DNA of 13,005 bases from an uncultured Gammaproteobacteria bacterium (lineage in GTDB: Bacteria; Pseudomonadota; Gammaproteobacteria; CAJQNE01): assembly GCA_905479545.1 (NCBI GenBank), contig CAJQNE010000282.1:1-13005 (forward strand). Reading direction: 5' to 3'. The position numbers were made by a program, and so were the translations under genes. The stretch's first letter is position 1; every line of letters starts with the position of its first letter. Below, one piece after another: positions 6,604-13,005 of this stretch. A model generated the notes under the pieces. It worked only from the letters and a program-made list of their open reading frames with translations. It ran no database searches and was not told where the DNA came from.

Positions 6604-7143
6604 ATGGCTGCAAATAAAACACAATCGCTCATTATCTCCGCCATTGGCGACGACAAGCCTGGCCTGGTTGAAAAACTATCCGAGCTGGTAATGGACACAG
6701 GCTGCTCAATACTCGACAGCCGCATGGTTTCATTGGGCGGCGAATTTGCAGTAATTATGATGGTTACCGGCCCGTGGAACGCGCTGGCTAAGCTTGAGCA
6801 AAAACTACCGGATGCAGAAAAGCGCCTAAGCCTCACTCTGGCGATTAAGCGCACCGACAAACCTGAACCGGCGCAAAACCTACTCCCCTATGCCGTAGAA
6901 GTGGTGGCGCTGGATCAGCCCGGCATCGTCTACAATCTCGCTAACTTCTTTGCTAGCCGCGACATCAACATTTCAGAAGTAGCCACCACCAGCTACGCCG
7001 CGCCGCACACCGGCACGCCAATGTTTGCGGCCAATATGCATGTACATATTCCGGCGGAAATGAAAGTGGCCAATATTCGCGAAGAATTTATGCTGTTCTG
7101 CGACGGCATGAATTTGGATGCCGTGATTGAGCCTGCAAAATAA
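6604..7143 (+). CDS. gcvR: Glycine cleavage system regulator GcvR (two ACT domains)
   Basis: A 179-residue protein made of two ACT domains. The first begins at about residue 7 with DDKPGLVEKL (16-25); the second, about 95-175, has DQPGIVYNL (104-112) followed by FFASRDINI. This is the layout of GcvR, which in E. coli binds GcvA and lets it repress the glycine cleavage operon gcvTHP, with glycine relieving the effect. Length is close to the 190 residues of the E. coli protein. Context agrees: it is divergent from dapA and followed by bcp, the same order as in enterobacteria. The ATG is preceded by only a weak GCGGG. No gcvA is in the window, so the regulatory partner cannot be checked here. 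Confidence 0.88.
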   Translation: MAANKTQSLIISAIGDDKPGLVEKLSELVMDTGCSILDSRMVSLGGEFAVIMMVTGPWNALAKLEQKLPDAEKRLSLTLAIKRTDKPEPAQNLLPYAVEVVALDQPGIVYNLANFFASRDINISEVATTSYAAPHTGTPMFAANMHVHIPAEMKVANIREEFMLFCDGMNLDAVIEPAK

Positions 7144-7182
7144 CAACGGTGGCTAAGGGTCGTGTCGGTTAGTTACCGTATA

Positions 7183-7298
7183 CCACCCCTCCCCTCAGTC
7201 CTCTTCCAGAGGCAGCGGAGATTCAGACGCGTTAACGCTGTTAGGGAGTAAACCCGTCACCTACCCCCTCCTTCCGGGCGAGGGCTGAGGTGAGAGCA
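7183..7298. repeat. Degenerate inverted, REP-like intergenic repeat
   Basis: Between gcvR and bcp. The right part, about 7260-7298, has CCTCCTTCCGGGCGAGGGCT followed by GAGGTGAG, like the common proteobacterial intergenic repeat whose translation reads LSPQPSPGRRG. The left part, CTCCCCTCAGTCCTC near 7190-7205, resembles the inverse complement of the right. No coding role is seen. This is called from pattern only. Confidence 0.35.
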
Positions 7299-7390
7299 GC
7301 GCCCACCAACTACAAAGCCTCCAGCAACAATTACAACAAGCAAAGTTTTCGCTACGCTTAAACGAAGCAATCAAACACCGAGGAATCACC

Positions 7391-7855
7391 ATGACTACCG
7401 AAATAGGCAAACCCGCTCCCGACTTCAGCGTTGAAGCAACCGGCGACCAAACCATTGCGCTTGGCGATCTGCGTGGCAGAAATCTGGTGCTGTATTTCTA
7501 TCCGAAAGACAGCACTCCGGGCTGCACATTGCAGGGGCAAGGTTTCCGCGACGAACACAACGAGTTTGGTGAAAACAACACCATGATTCTCGGCGTTTCC
7601 AGAGACGGCCTCAGAGCCCATGCCAACTTTCGCGCCAAACATGAATTCCCGTTTGATCTGCTTTCAGATCGCGACGAAACGCTGTGCCAGGCCTACGACG
7701 TGATTAAAGAAAAGAAAATGTACGGCAAAACACATATGGGCATTGAGCGCAGCACCTTCCTTATCGACGCCAAAGGCGTGCTGCGCAAAGAGTGGCGCAA
7801 GGTGAAGGTTAAAGGCCACGTAGCCGAAGTATTGGCGGCGGCAAAAGAACTGTAA
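7391..7855 (+). CDS. bcp: Thiol peroxidase of the BCP/PrxQ family (1-Cys variant)
   Basis: A 154-residue peroxiredoxin that reduces hydrogen and organic peroxides with thiol donors in the cytoplasm. The peroxidatic Cys45 sits in YPKDSTPGCT, and the later SRDGLRAHANF and KMYGKTHMGIERSTFLID segments are typical of the family. In E. coli Bcp the resolving Cys50 lies five residues after Cys45. Here the run is CTLQGQ, so position 50 is Gln. Cys99 (DETLCQAY) is the only other Cys and matches a conserved non-resolving position. The enzyme should therefore act as a 1-Cys form needing an outside thiol. The start has a good AGGA seven bases upstream. It follows gcvR by 247 bp and ends at its own terminator. 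Confidence 0.95.
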   Translation: MTTEIGKPAPDFSVEATGDQTIALGDLRGRNLVLYFYPKDSTPGCTLQGQGFRDEHNEFGENNTMILGVSRDGLRAHANFRAKHEFPFDLLSDRDETLCQAYDVIKEKKMYGKTHMGIERSTFLIDAKGVLRKEWRKVKVKGHVAEVLAAAKEL

Positions 7856-7875
7856 AAAAGCAATAAAATCAATCG

Positions 7876-7913
7876 AGTGGCGACCCGCCTTAACCTGCGC
7901 GTCGCCACTTTTA
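7876..7913 (+). terminator. Intrinsic terminator after bcp
   Basis: The stem AGTGGCGAC at 7876-7884 pairs perfectly with GTCGCCACT at 7901-7909, with extra pairs inside the 16-base loop, and is followed by TTTT. It lies 20 bp after the bcp stop and separates bcp from the PhoH gene. Confidence 0.8.
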
Positions 7914-8012
7914 CGTTTCGGGACTTGCGCAGCGGGCAATTACTGGTAAGAACGTTGTAGGTATAGGGGCAAGGCACAAGCCGCCGCCCTAACTACCGAC
8001 AGCGGAGCGTCA

Positions 8013-9569
8013 ATGACCGAAGCCAGCAGCAGCACCCCGAAAACAAAAAAAACCTCTCGCAAAGCTACTGGCTCAAAGCCAGCAAACAAGCAAAGCAAGT
8101 CAAAAGCTGCTGCCGCCAAGGCCGCCCTCAAAACACCTCCCGGCAAACGAATATTCGTTCTCGACACCAATGTGTTGATGCACGACCCCACCGCACTTTT
8201 CCGCTTCGAAGAACACGACGTACACCTACCAATGATGGTGCTCGAAGAACTCGACGCCGGCAAAAAAGGCATGACGGAAGTGGCGCGCAACGTGCGCCAG
8301 GTGTCGCGCTTTATCGATGCCATGCTGACCGACGGCGTCGACATTCGCCAGGGCCTGCCGCTTAACGCCAATGTAATGCTGGGTGACGGTTTCGCTCGCA
8401 GCAGAACCACGGACGAGCAAGCGCCGAGCTGCGAAGGCCGGCTGTTTTTTCAATCCGAGCCGAACCACACCAAAAAATCAGCCGAGCTCACGGAGAAAAT
8501 TGCTGACAATAAAATTCTTGCTTACGCCCACTACCTGCAAGATGCCCACCCGACGCGGGCCGTCACGGTCGTTTCCAAAGATATTAATCTCCGTATTAAA
8601 GCTTCGGTGCTGGAAATCAATACCGAGGATTATCGCAACGACCGCGTCATTGAAGACGTTGACCTGTTATTCAGCGGTGAAACTGAGCTGCCTTTCTCGG
8701 TATGGGAAGAACAAGGCGATTCGCTGGAAGCCTGGCAAAAAGATGGTGACCATTTTTATAAATTTTCCGGCGAAGCGGCGGCCGATTGGCAGCCCCGGCA
8801 GTGCATCACACTGGCGACTGATCCCGATGGCGAATCAGCGATAGAAACCACGGTAGTCGGTATAAAAAATGGCGTTGCAACGCTGCGGGTGGTCGATGAT
8901 TTTCGCGACACCCACTCCGTATGGGGCGTCAATGCACGCAACGCCGAGCAAAATTACGCGTTAAATTTACTGCTCGATCCAGACGTCGACTTTGTCACGC
9001 TGGTAGGCCAGGCCGGTACCGGTAAAACCTTATTAACGCTTGCCGCCGCTTTGGCACAAACGCTGGATGAAAAACGCTATCGTGAAATTATTATGACCCG
9101 CGTTACCGTGCCGCTGGCCGACGACATCGGCTTTCTGCCGGGCACCGAAGAAGAAAAAATGACGCCGTGGATGGGGGCGCTAATGGATAACCTCGAAGTG
9201 CTTACCGAAGGCGGAGAAGGCGGCACCTGGGGTCAAAAAGCTTCACAAGATATTATCGGCAACCGCATTAAAGTGCGCTCCGTTAACTTCATGCGCGGCC
9301 GCACCTTTCTTAACCGCTTCATTATCGTCGACGAGGCCCAGAACCTTACGCCGAAGCAAATGAAAGCCCTGATCACCCGGGCCGGCCCCGGCACAAAAAT
9401 GGTCTGTTTAGGTAACGTCGCGCAGATTGATACGCCCTACCTCACCGAGACAACGTCCGGCCTTACCTATGTCGTCAATAACTTCCGGCCCTGGGAGCAC
9501 AGCGCCCACATTACGCTGAAGCGTGGTGAGCGTTCGCGGTTAGCAGATTATGCCAACGGGGCGTTGTAA
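8013..9569 (+). CDS. PIN-PhoH family protein (RNase-like PIN domain plus PhoH ATPase)
   Basis: A 518-residue two-domain protein. Residues 1-45 form a Lys/Ala/Ser-rich low-complexity tail. A PIN domain follows (about 46-200): FVLDTNVLMHDP with Asp51, VLEELD with Glu79 and Asp81, and VVSKDINLRIKA, giving the acidic residues expected for metal-dependent RNA cleavage. The PhoH ATPase domain covers about 310-515, with Walker A GQAGTGKT (332-339, Lys338), Walker B FIIVDEAQN (Asp440, Glu441) and the PhoH-typical TPKQMKALITRAGPGTK and LGNVAQIDTPYL. Relatives in actinobacteria (PhoH2) act as RNA helicase/RNases. In gammaproteobacteria this chromosomal form (YlaK-like) is usually a stand-alone gene of unknown exact substrate. 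The ATG has GGAG six bases upstream. Length and motifs look intact. An MgtC-like gene follows 32 bp later, possibly co-transcribed. Confidence 0.93.
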   Translation: MTEASSSTPKTKKTSRKATGSKPANKQSKSKAAAAKAALKTPPGKRIFVLDTNVLMHDPTALFRFEEHDVHLPMMVLEELDAGKKGMTEVARNVRQVSRFIDAMLTDGVDIRQGLPLNANVMLGDGFARSRTTDEQAPSCEGRLFFQSEPNHTKKSAELTEKIADNKILAYAHYLQDAHPTRAVTVVSKDINLRIKASVLEINTEDYRNDRVIEDVDLLFSGETELPFSVWEEQGDSLEAWQKDGDHFYKFSGEAAADWQPRQCITLATDPDGESAIETTVVGIKNGVATLRVVDDFRDTHSVWGVNARNAEQNYALNLLLDPDVDFVTLVGQAGTGKTLLTLAAALAQTLDEKRYREIIMTRVTVPLADDIGFLPGTEEEKMTPWMGALMDNLEVLTEGGEGGTWGQKASQDIIGNRIKVRSVNFMRGRTFLNRFIIVDEAQNLTPKQMKALITRAGPGTKMVCLGNVAQIDTPYLTETTSGLTYVVNNFRPWEHSAHITLKRGERSRLADYANGAL

Positions 9570-9601
9570 GCGCTGAATCGTTTATAGCGGGGTACTCAAT
9601 T

Positions 9602-10054
9602 GTGTTTAATTTTGATCTTAATCCGGACCTGGTGCTCTATCATTTTTTTCAATTGGGTATCGCGTTTTTACTGGCACTACCAACGGCGCTTAACCGCGAA
9701 AAGCACGATCGTGGTGCCGGGTTAAGAACCTTCCCGTTAGTCACCATCGCATCGTGTGCTTTTATGCTGGTGGGGATGGACGTGTATGAAGACCCGGAAC
9801 CTCAGGCGCGGATAATGTACGCCATTATTACTGGCATGGGCTTTATCGGCGGCGGTGCAGTTTTCAAAAGTGGTGGGCACGTTAATGGTACCGCTACGGC
9901 CGCCGGACTCTGGAACACCGGTGCTATCGGTATATCTGTGGCTTACAGCCGCTATGAAATTGCCGTCGTGCTCTCTGCAATGGGTTTCTTCATTTTTCAG
10001 TCTTCCAAAGTAGTGAAAGACACGAACGGGAAGGACAACTCGGACGCTAACTGA
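9602..10054 (+). CDS. MgtC/SapB family membrane protein (membrane domain only)
   Basis: A 150-residue inner-membrane protein with hydrophobic segments at about 11-30, 44-60, 70-88, 100-116 and 119-134. The family marks are present: ALNREKHDRGAGLRTFPLV around residues 30-46, the helix ITGMGFIGGGAVFK (76-89) and GTATAAGLWNTGAIGISVA. MgtC of Salmonella has an added C-terminal cytoplasmic domain of about 80 residues that is absent here, as in the many short SapB/YhiD-type members. Roles in magnesium limitation and control of the F-type ATPase are known for Salmonella MgtC; whether this protein shares them is not known. The GTG start follows a GGGG-containing stretch. It is 32 bp after the PhoH gene and ends before a two-sided terminator. 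Confidence 0.88.
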   Translation: MFNFDLNPDLVLYHFFQLGIAFLLALPTALNREKHDRGAGLRTFPLVTIASCAFMLVGMDVYEDPEPQARIMYAIITGMGFIGGGAVFKSGGHVNGTATAAGLWNTGAIGISVAYSRYEIAVVLSAMGFFIFQSSKVVKDTNGKDNSDAN

Positions 10055-10100
10055 TTAGCACCGCCACGGGTTGCTTCATCAGGACGAAACAAGGCAGCAA

Positions 10101-10132
10101 AAAAGGGCTGCAAGTCTCCTCACAGCCCTTTT
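10101..10132. terminator. Bidirectional intrinsic terminator
   Basis: The stem AAAAGGGCTG (10101-10110) pairs perfectly with CAGCCCTTTT (10123-10132), with a 12-base loop, T-rich on the right and A-rich on the left. It lies between the convergent MgtC-like and acyltransferase genes and can serve both. Confidence 0.85.
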
Positions 10133-10215
10133 CTCATCGCAAATTAAGGTCGGCAAACGGCAGTGCGGCCAATAGGCTTATACCCTCCGCCGAGCGAACC
10201 AATATGCAGTCTGAA

Positions 10216-11610
10216 TCAGCTAATGCCCGCCGCCTTCTCCAGCTCCTCCAACGCAGCGATAGTATGCGGAACCAGCTTCTGTACATTCGGTAGCGAACGA
10301 GCGCAGGCGATGTACACAAAGCTAATACGATCCGCATAGGTGAACTGGGTAATGTTCAACGCTTGCCCCTGCATAATGAACGAAATGGGCGTAATGCTAA
10401 GCACCTCAGCCCCATTCAGGTAGCGCCTCTCAGCCGGGCCGGGAACATTAGACACTACTACGTTCGACATTGGCCGACGGCGGCGGTTACCGATGCCGGT
10501 AATCTGGCCAATGGTGAACGGCAGCGTCACCAAGCCGGCGTAAGCCGTAATCTGCTCTTTGTTCATCGACCGGAGCATATTTTTGCCCGCCGTCATAGAG
10601 CCGCGCACGGCTTTAAATCGCTTCAGTGCATCAGGCTCATTACTACCTAACCAGGAGAGAATGACCCCGATAGCGTTGCCGCCCGCATCGTCCCCGGCCG
10701 GGCGAATGGAAACAGGCACCTGAGCAACCAACGATTGTTCCGGCAGCGCACCCTGCTCCAACAAATAGCCCCGCAATGCCGCCCCGCACATCGCCATCAC
10801 CACGTCATTTAACGTGCCATCCAGCGCTTTGCCAACATTTTTTAACCTTGCGGTTTCAAACTCGATAATGCTCACCCGACGCTGCGGGCCTACCGGCACA
10901 TTTAACTGAGTTTCGGGTGCTGAGTAAGGCGCGACCAGCCCACCTTCCGAGCTCTTACTGCCCTTCATGGTTTGCCAGGTAGCGCTGGCGACACCGGCCA
11001 TCGCTTTAGCCGGGTTAGTCAACTGCTGCATCAGGCCCGGGGTAGCCGGTGCTGCCGTTTCGCTGTCATCACGCTTTTTCTTCTTCGGTAGCGGCATGGC
11101 CCACAGCGGCTTAAACTTCGGATCAACCTTGGGTTTCGTGCTGGTCCAGCGCTGAATCATGCGCGAGCCGGCCACACCATCCACCAATGCGTGGTGCATC
11201 TTCGAATAAATGGCGAAGCAGTCGTTTTCCAGCCCTTCAATAAGATGGATTTCCCACATCGGCCGACTGTGATCCAGCGGGATACTATGCAACCGCGAAA
11301 TCAGTACCGCTAACTCGCGCTCAGTGCCGGGGTACGGCAAGGCCGAATGCCGCATGTGATAATCAATATCGACATTGTCGTCAATATCCCAGCTCGGTAA
11401 TGGGCTGCCGATGCTGCGCTTCGCCAGAACTTTGTTGAATGGCGGCTGGTCAATCGGGAACTCGCGGAAAGACTTGACGATGTCAGCCACATAAGACTTT
11501 CCGGCACCTTTCGGCAGCTTGAGCCGCACCAGTGAACCCACATGGTTAGGAGTATTGTCGCTTTCGGTTACCAGAAAAAAGGAGTCGCCTATAGGCATTG
11601 GTTTAGACAT
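10216..11610 (-). CDS. Wax ester synthase/diacylglycerol acyltransferase (WS/DGAT)
   Basis: A 464-residue acyl-CoA-dependent O-acyltransferase that makes wax esters and/or triacylglycerols as storage lipid. The acyltransferase motif HHALVDG lies at residues 139-145, with His140 as the catalytic base. Other family marks are IPLDHSRPMWEIHLIEGL (110-127), LNDVVMA (267-273), VPVSIRP (298-304) and NVVVSNVPGP (383-392). A Lys/Asp/Ser-rich linker at about 175-195 separates the two halves of the CoA-acyltransferase fold. Length is normal for the family. The ATG at 11610 is preceded by GAGGTGA at good spacing. The gene stands alone, convergent with the MgtC-like gene, and its leader has two hairpins and a T-run. 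Such genes are common in oil- and marine-associated gammaproteobacteria. Substrate choice between wax ester and triacylglycerol cannot be told. Confidence 0.95.
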   Translation of the reverse strand: MSKPMPIGDSFFLVTESDNTPNHVGSLVRLKLPKGAGKSYVADIVKSFREFPIDQPPFNKVLAKRSIGSPLPSWDIDDNVDIDYHMRHSALPYPGTERELAVLISRLHSIPLDHSRPMWEIHLIEGLENDCFAIYSKMHHALVDGVAGSRMIQRWTSTKPKVDPKFKPLWAMPLPKKKKRDDSETAAPATPGLMQQLTNPAKAMAGVASATWQTMKGSKSSEGGLVAPYSAPETQLNVPVGPQRRVSIIEFETARLKNVGKALDGTLNDVVMAMCGAALRGYLLEQGALPEQSLVAQVPVSIRPAGDDAGGNAIGVILSWLGSNEPDALKRFKAVRGSMTAGKNMLRSMNKEQITAYAGLVTLPFTIGQITGIGNRRRRPMSNVVVSNVPGPAERRYLNGAEVLSITPISFIMQGQALNITQFTYADRISFVYIACARSLPNVQKLVPHTIAALEELEKAAGIS

Positions 11611-11636
11611 CGCACATCACCTCATTTGAATTTAAT

Positions 11637-11675
11637 AAAAAGGCGCAACGCGCCATGCCGAGTTATCGCCTCGGC
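11637..11675 (-). terminator. Tandem hairpins with T-run in the WS/DGAT leader
   Basis: On the minus strand, GCCGAG-GCGATAA-CTCGGC (11675 down to 11657) is followed two bases later by GGCGC-GTT-GCGCC (11654-11642) and TTTTT (11641-11637), 26 bases before the start codon. Shape and T-run are those of an intrinsic terminator. It could be an attenuator of the acyltransferase gene, or could stop transcripts coming from the repeat/RAYT side if the promoter lies downstream of it. The short 5 bp final stem makes strength uncertain. Confidence 0.45.
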
Positions 11676-11779
11676 TGCGGGCAGTTTACACAACAGCTGC
11701 GCTGTGTCGCACTTGTACTAATTAATACGACTCCTTCGCTGATAAAATAGTCGGCATTATCTAGTCCCAACAAAAAGCT

Positions 11780-11841
11780 GGTCGCAGCCATGGGCAGCTC
11801 CTACACCAACAATCTTGTAGGGGCTGCCCATGGCTGCGACC
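11780..11841. repeat. REPIN 1 (paired inverted REP sequences)
   Basis: A 26-base arm starting GGTCGCAGCCATGGGCAGCT (11780-11805) is followed by a 10-base loop and its inverse complement ending GCTGCGACC (11816-11841). One G replaces A in the right arm, giving a G-T wobble. It lies upstream of the RAYT gene and shares its arms with two more copies. Confidence 0.9.
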
Positions 11842-11936
11842 CGCCCCAACGCGATGCCGCCACGCCAATAAAAGAAAACAGCTGAACGTAAGCGAAAGGC
11901 TGATTACAGCTAACCCCATAGGCCGTAGCATCTATT

Positions 11937-11999
11937 GGTCGCAGCCGTGGGCAGCTCCTACACCTGTTAACCCTGTAGGAGCTGCCCACGGCTGCGACC
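11937..11999. repeat. REPIN 2 (paired inverted REP sequences)
   Basis: A perfect inverted repeat with 26-base arms (11937-11962 and 11974-11999) and an 11-base loop, 37 bp before the RAYT start. It differs from the other copies by CCGTGG for CCATGG in the left arm and CCACGG for CCATGG in the right arm, so pairing is kept. Confidence 0.92.
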
Positions 12000-12036
12000 C
12001 ACAAAACACAAACCAAGCTCCCGAAGGCTCGAACCC

Positions 12037-12531
12037 GTGAATACAAACCTACCTCGCCCCGGCCACGCCAAGCTACGTGCCGGCCGGTGGTCACAGGCCG
12101 GGCAGGTTTACCACATTACCGCCACCACTCAACAACGCGAACCGTGGTTTTCCAACCCCGACGCCGCGCAAGCTGCCGCGAATACTTTCCGCAGCAAAGT
12201 GCTATTGCGCGATTCGAAACTACTGGCTTGGGTACTGATGCCCGATCACGCCCACTGGCTCTTGCAAGTAGGCGAAAACGACCGACTAAGTGATTGCATG
12301 GAGAGACTCAAATCAGCCAGCAGCCGGGCGGCCAACAAGGCACTCGATCGCCATGGTGCGATTTGGAGCCAGGCCTTTCATGATCACGCTATACGTCAGG
12401 AAGAAGATGTTAAATCTGTAGCGCGATATATCGTCGCTAATCCACTGCGTGCGGGGTTAGTCAGCAAGATAGACGATTATGCATATTGGGATGCCATATG
12501 GATTGAGCGTGATGGGACAGGGCTTGGGTAA
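12037..12531 (+). CDS. REP-associated tyrosine transposase (RAYT, Y1 HUH family)
   Basis: A 164-residue single-strand DNA transposase/nuclease of the HUH-Y1 family (TnpA-REP). The metal-binding HUH motif is MPDHAHWLLQ with His71 and His73, and the catalytic tyrosine is Tyr131 in VARYIVANPLRAGLV, a signature of RAYTs. Other family segments are GQVYHITATTQQREPWF and FHDHAIRQEEDV. RAYTs nick REP hairpins and are thought to spread or maintain REPINs across the genome without moving as classical insertion sequences. Three REPINs surround this gene, two within 260 bp upstream and one 28 bp after its stop, as expected for a RAYT and its cognate repeats. The start is GTG, with only a weak GAAGG further upstream, and no in-frame ATG lies near the N-terminus. 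All key residues are present, so it may be active. Confidence 0.95.
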   Translation: MNTNLPRPGHAKLRAGRWSQAGQVYHITATTQQREPWFSNPDAAQAAANTFRSKVLLRDSKLLAWVLMPDHAHWLLQVGENDRLSDCMERLKSASSRAANKALDRHGAIWSQAFHDHAIRQEEDVKSVARYIVANPLRAGLVSKIDDYAYWDAIWIERDGTGLG

Positions 12532-12559
12532 CCTTCGACACATGACCGTAGCCACCATC

Positions 12560-12622
12560 GGTCGCAGCCATGGGCAGCTCCTACATCTAACGACCTTGTA
12601 GGAGCTGCCCATGGCTGCGACC
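12560..12622. repeat. REPIN 3 (paired inverted REP sequences)
   Basis: A perfect inverted repeat with 26-base arms (12560-12585 and 12597-12622) and an 11-base loop. The arms equal those of REPIN 1 except for its one wobble base. The loop differs in sequence from the other copies. It lies just downstream of the RAYT gene and 41 bp from the end of the next gene. Confidence 0.92.
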
Positions 12623-12663
12623 CGATAAAACAACAAGCGAAAGCCTAATGGTTTGCTAGCTTC

Positions 12664-13005
12664 TTACCACATCGCCCAAAACTGCAAACCGGCAATTATC
12701 ACCACCATCACCGCCCAAAGCTCATACTCACTATTCGCCCACCATTGCTTACCGCTCCAACCGGCTTTAAGTCGCGGAGCAGCCTTCGGCCCAATCGGCG
12801 CGGTACGCTGGCAGTAACCGGGCCATTGCTCCGGAAATAATTCGGCGAGTATCCGCTCTTCATTACGCAAAGTCGGCAGGTAAAGCCCTGCAGCGATGAG
12901 CGTGCTGATCGCAGCGAAAACAGGACTGCAAGCCAGTCCCAAGCCAATTATCGTTAATGCGCTGCCGACATATAACGGGTGGCGACTCAGCGAATAAGGC
13001 CCGGT
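12664..13005 (-). CDS. Isoprenylcysteine methyltransferase/PEMT-like membrane methyltransferase, C-terminal part
   Basis: The minus-strand frame is open to the right edge, so the N-terminus is missing; 113 residues are visible. The first visible residues, TGPYSLSRHPLYVGSALTII, hold the RHPxY motif of the ICMT/PEMT membrane methyltransferases. After a membrane segment come LRNEERILAELFPEQWPGY with the Glu-Glu pair (49-50 of the visible part), and RTAPIGP. Together these form the S-adenosylmethionine-binding C-terminal part. A second hydrophobic segment ends the protein (MVVIIAGLQFWAMW). An internal TTG at 12942 is not a real start because conserved sequence continues upstream of it. Bacterial members methylate small molecules or lipids; the substrate is not known. 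It ends 41 bp from REPIN 3. Confidence 0.85.
   Translation of the reverse strand, partial: TGPYSLSRHPLYVGSALTIIGLGLACSPVFAAISTLIAAGLYLPTLRNEERILAELFPEQWPGYCQRTAPIGPKAAPRLKAGWSGKQWWANSEYELWAVMVVIIAGLQFWAMW

Noticed and set aside
8383..8844. 153-codon frame inside the PhoH gene
   Set aside because: Same strand, different frame, basic low-complexity product; the PIN-PhoH frame explains the region.
11801..12094. 97-codon minus-strand frame across REPINs 1 and 2
   Set aside because: Made mostly of repeat sequence and antisense to the RAYT start.
11780..12622. CRISPR array
   Set aside because: The repeats are long inverted hairpins around a transposase gene, with unequal spacing and no spacers.
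12708..12947. 79-codon minus-strand frame overlapping the methyltransferase
   Set aside because: The overlapping frame 12664-13005 carries the RHPLY and NEE motifs and stays open to the edge, so it is the real one.

Overview
The window reads as chromosomal DNA of a gammaproteobacterium, probably a marine, Cellvibrionales-like or pseudomonad-related lineage. The evidence is the gene order dapA plus a bamC-like lipoprotein gene, divergent from gcvR and bcp, followed by PIN-PhoH, MgtC-like, wax-ester-synthase/DGAT, a RAYT with REPINs and an isoprenylcysteine-methyltransferase-like gene. The species is not determinable from the sequence alone.

Left part (1 to about 4900): an accessory region, visibly more AT-rich than the rest. 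It opens with the C-terminal part of a large serine recombinase (+ strand, cut by the window edge). Converging on it is a tightly overlapping minus-strand operon: an N-terminal nuclease-like fragment, a 303-codon reading frame, a small middle component, and a 644-residue SMC/Rad50-like ATPase with a mid-protein Cys4 cluster. The layout nuclease - small protein - SMC ATPase matches Lamassu/Ddm and, more broadly, ABC-three-component (ABC-3C) anti-phage or anti-plasmid systems. The nuclease is split into two frames just after its apparent catalytic ExK motif. This is either a disrupted effector or an unusual split/recoded one. About 570 bp without a convincing gene follow, up to the 3' end of a tRNA-Ser(GGA) gene, a plausible border of the inserted region.

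Middle part (4915 to 10054): core genome. tRNA-Ser(GGA), an intrinsic terminator, a very short BamC-like lipoprotein gene and dapA all lie on the minus strand. gcvR, bcp (with the usual resolving cysteine replaced), a terminator, a PIN-PhoH ATPase and a short MgtC-family membrane protein follow on the plus strand. A two-sided terminator separates them from the convergent WS/DGAT gene.

Right part (10099 to 13005): the WS/DGAT acyltransferase gene (minus), whose leader has two tandem hairpins and a T-run. Then comes a RAYT (REP-associated tyrosine transposase) gene flanked by three near-identical 62-63 bp inverted-repeat elements (REPINs), two upstream and one downstream. Last is the C-terminal part of a membrane methyltransferase of the ICMT/PEMT type, cut by the right edge.

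The most interesting object is the Lamassu/ABC-3C-like operon with its split nuclease. The REPIN/RAYT locus, with a paired substitution that keeps the hairpin, is the second.
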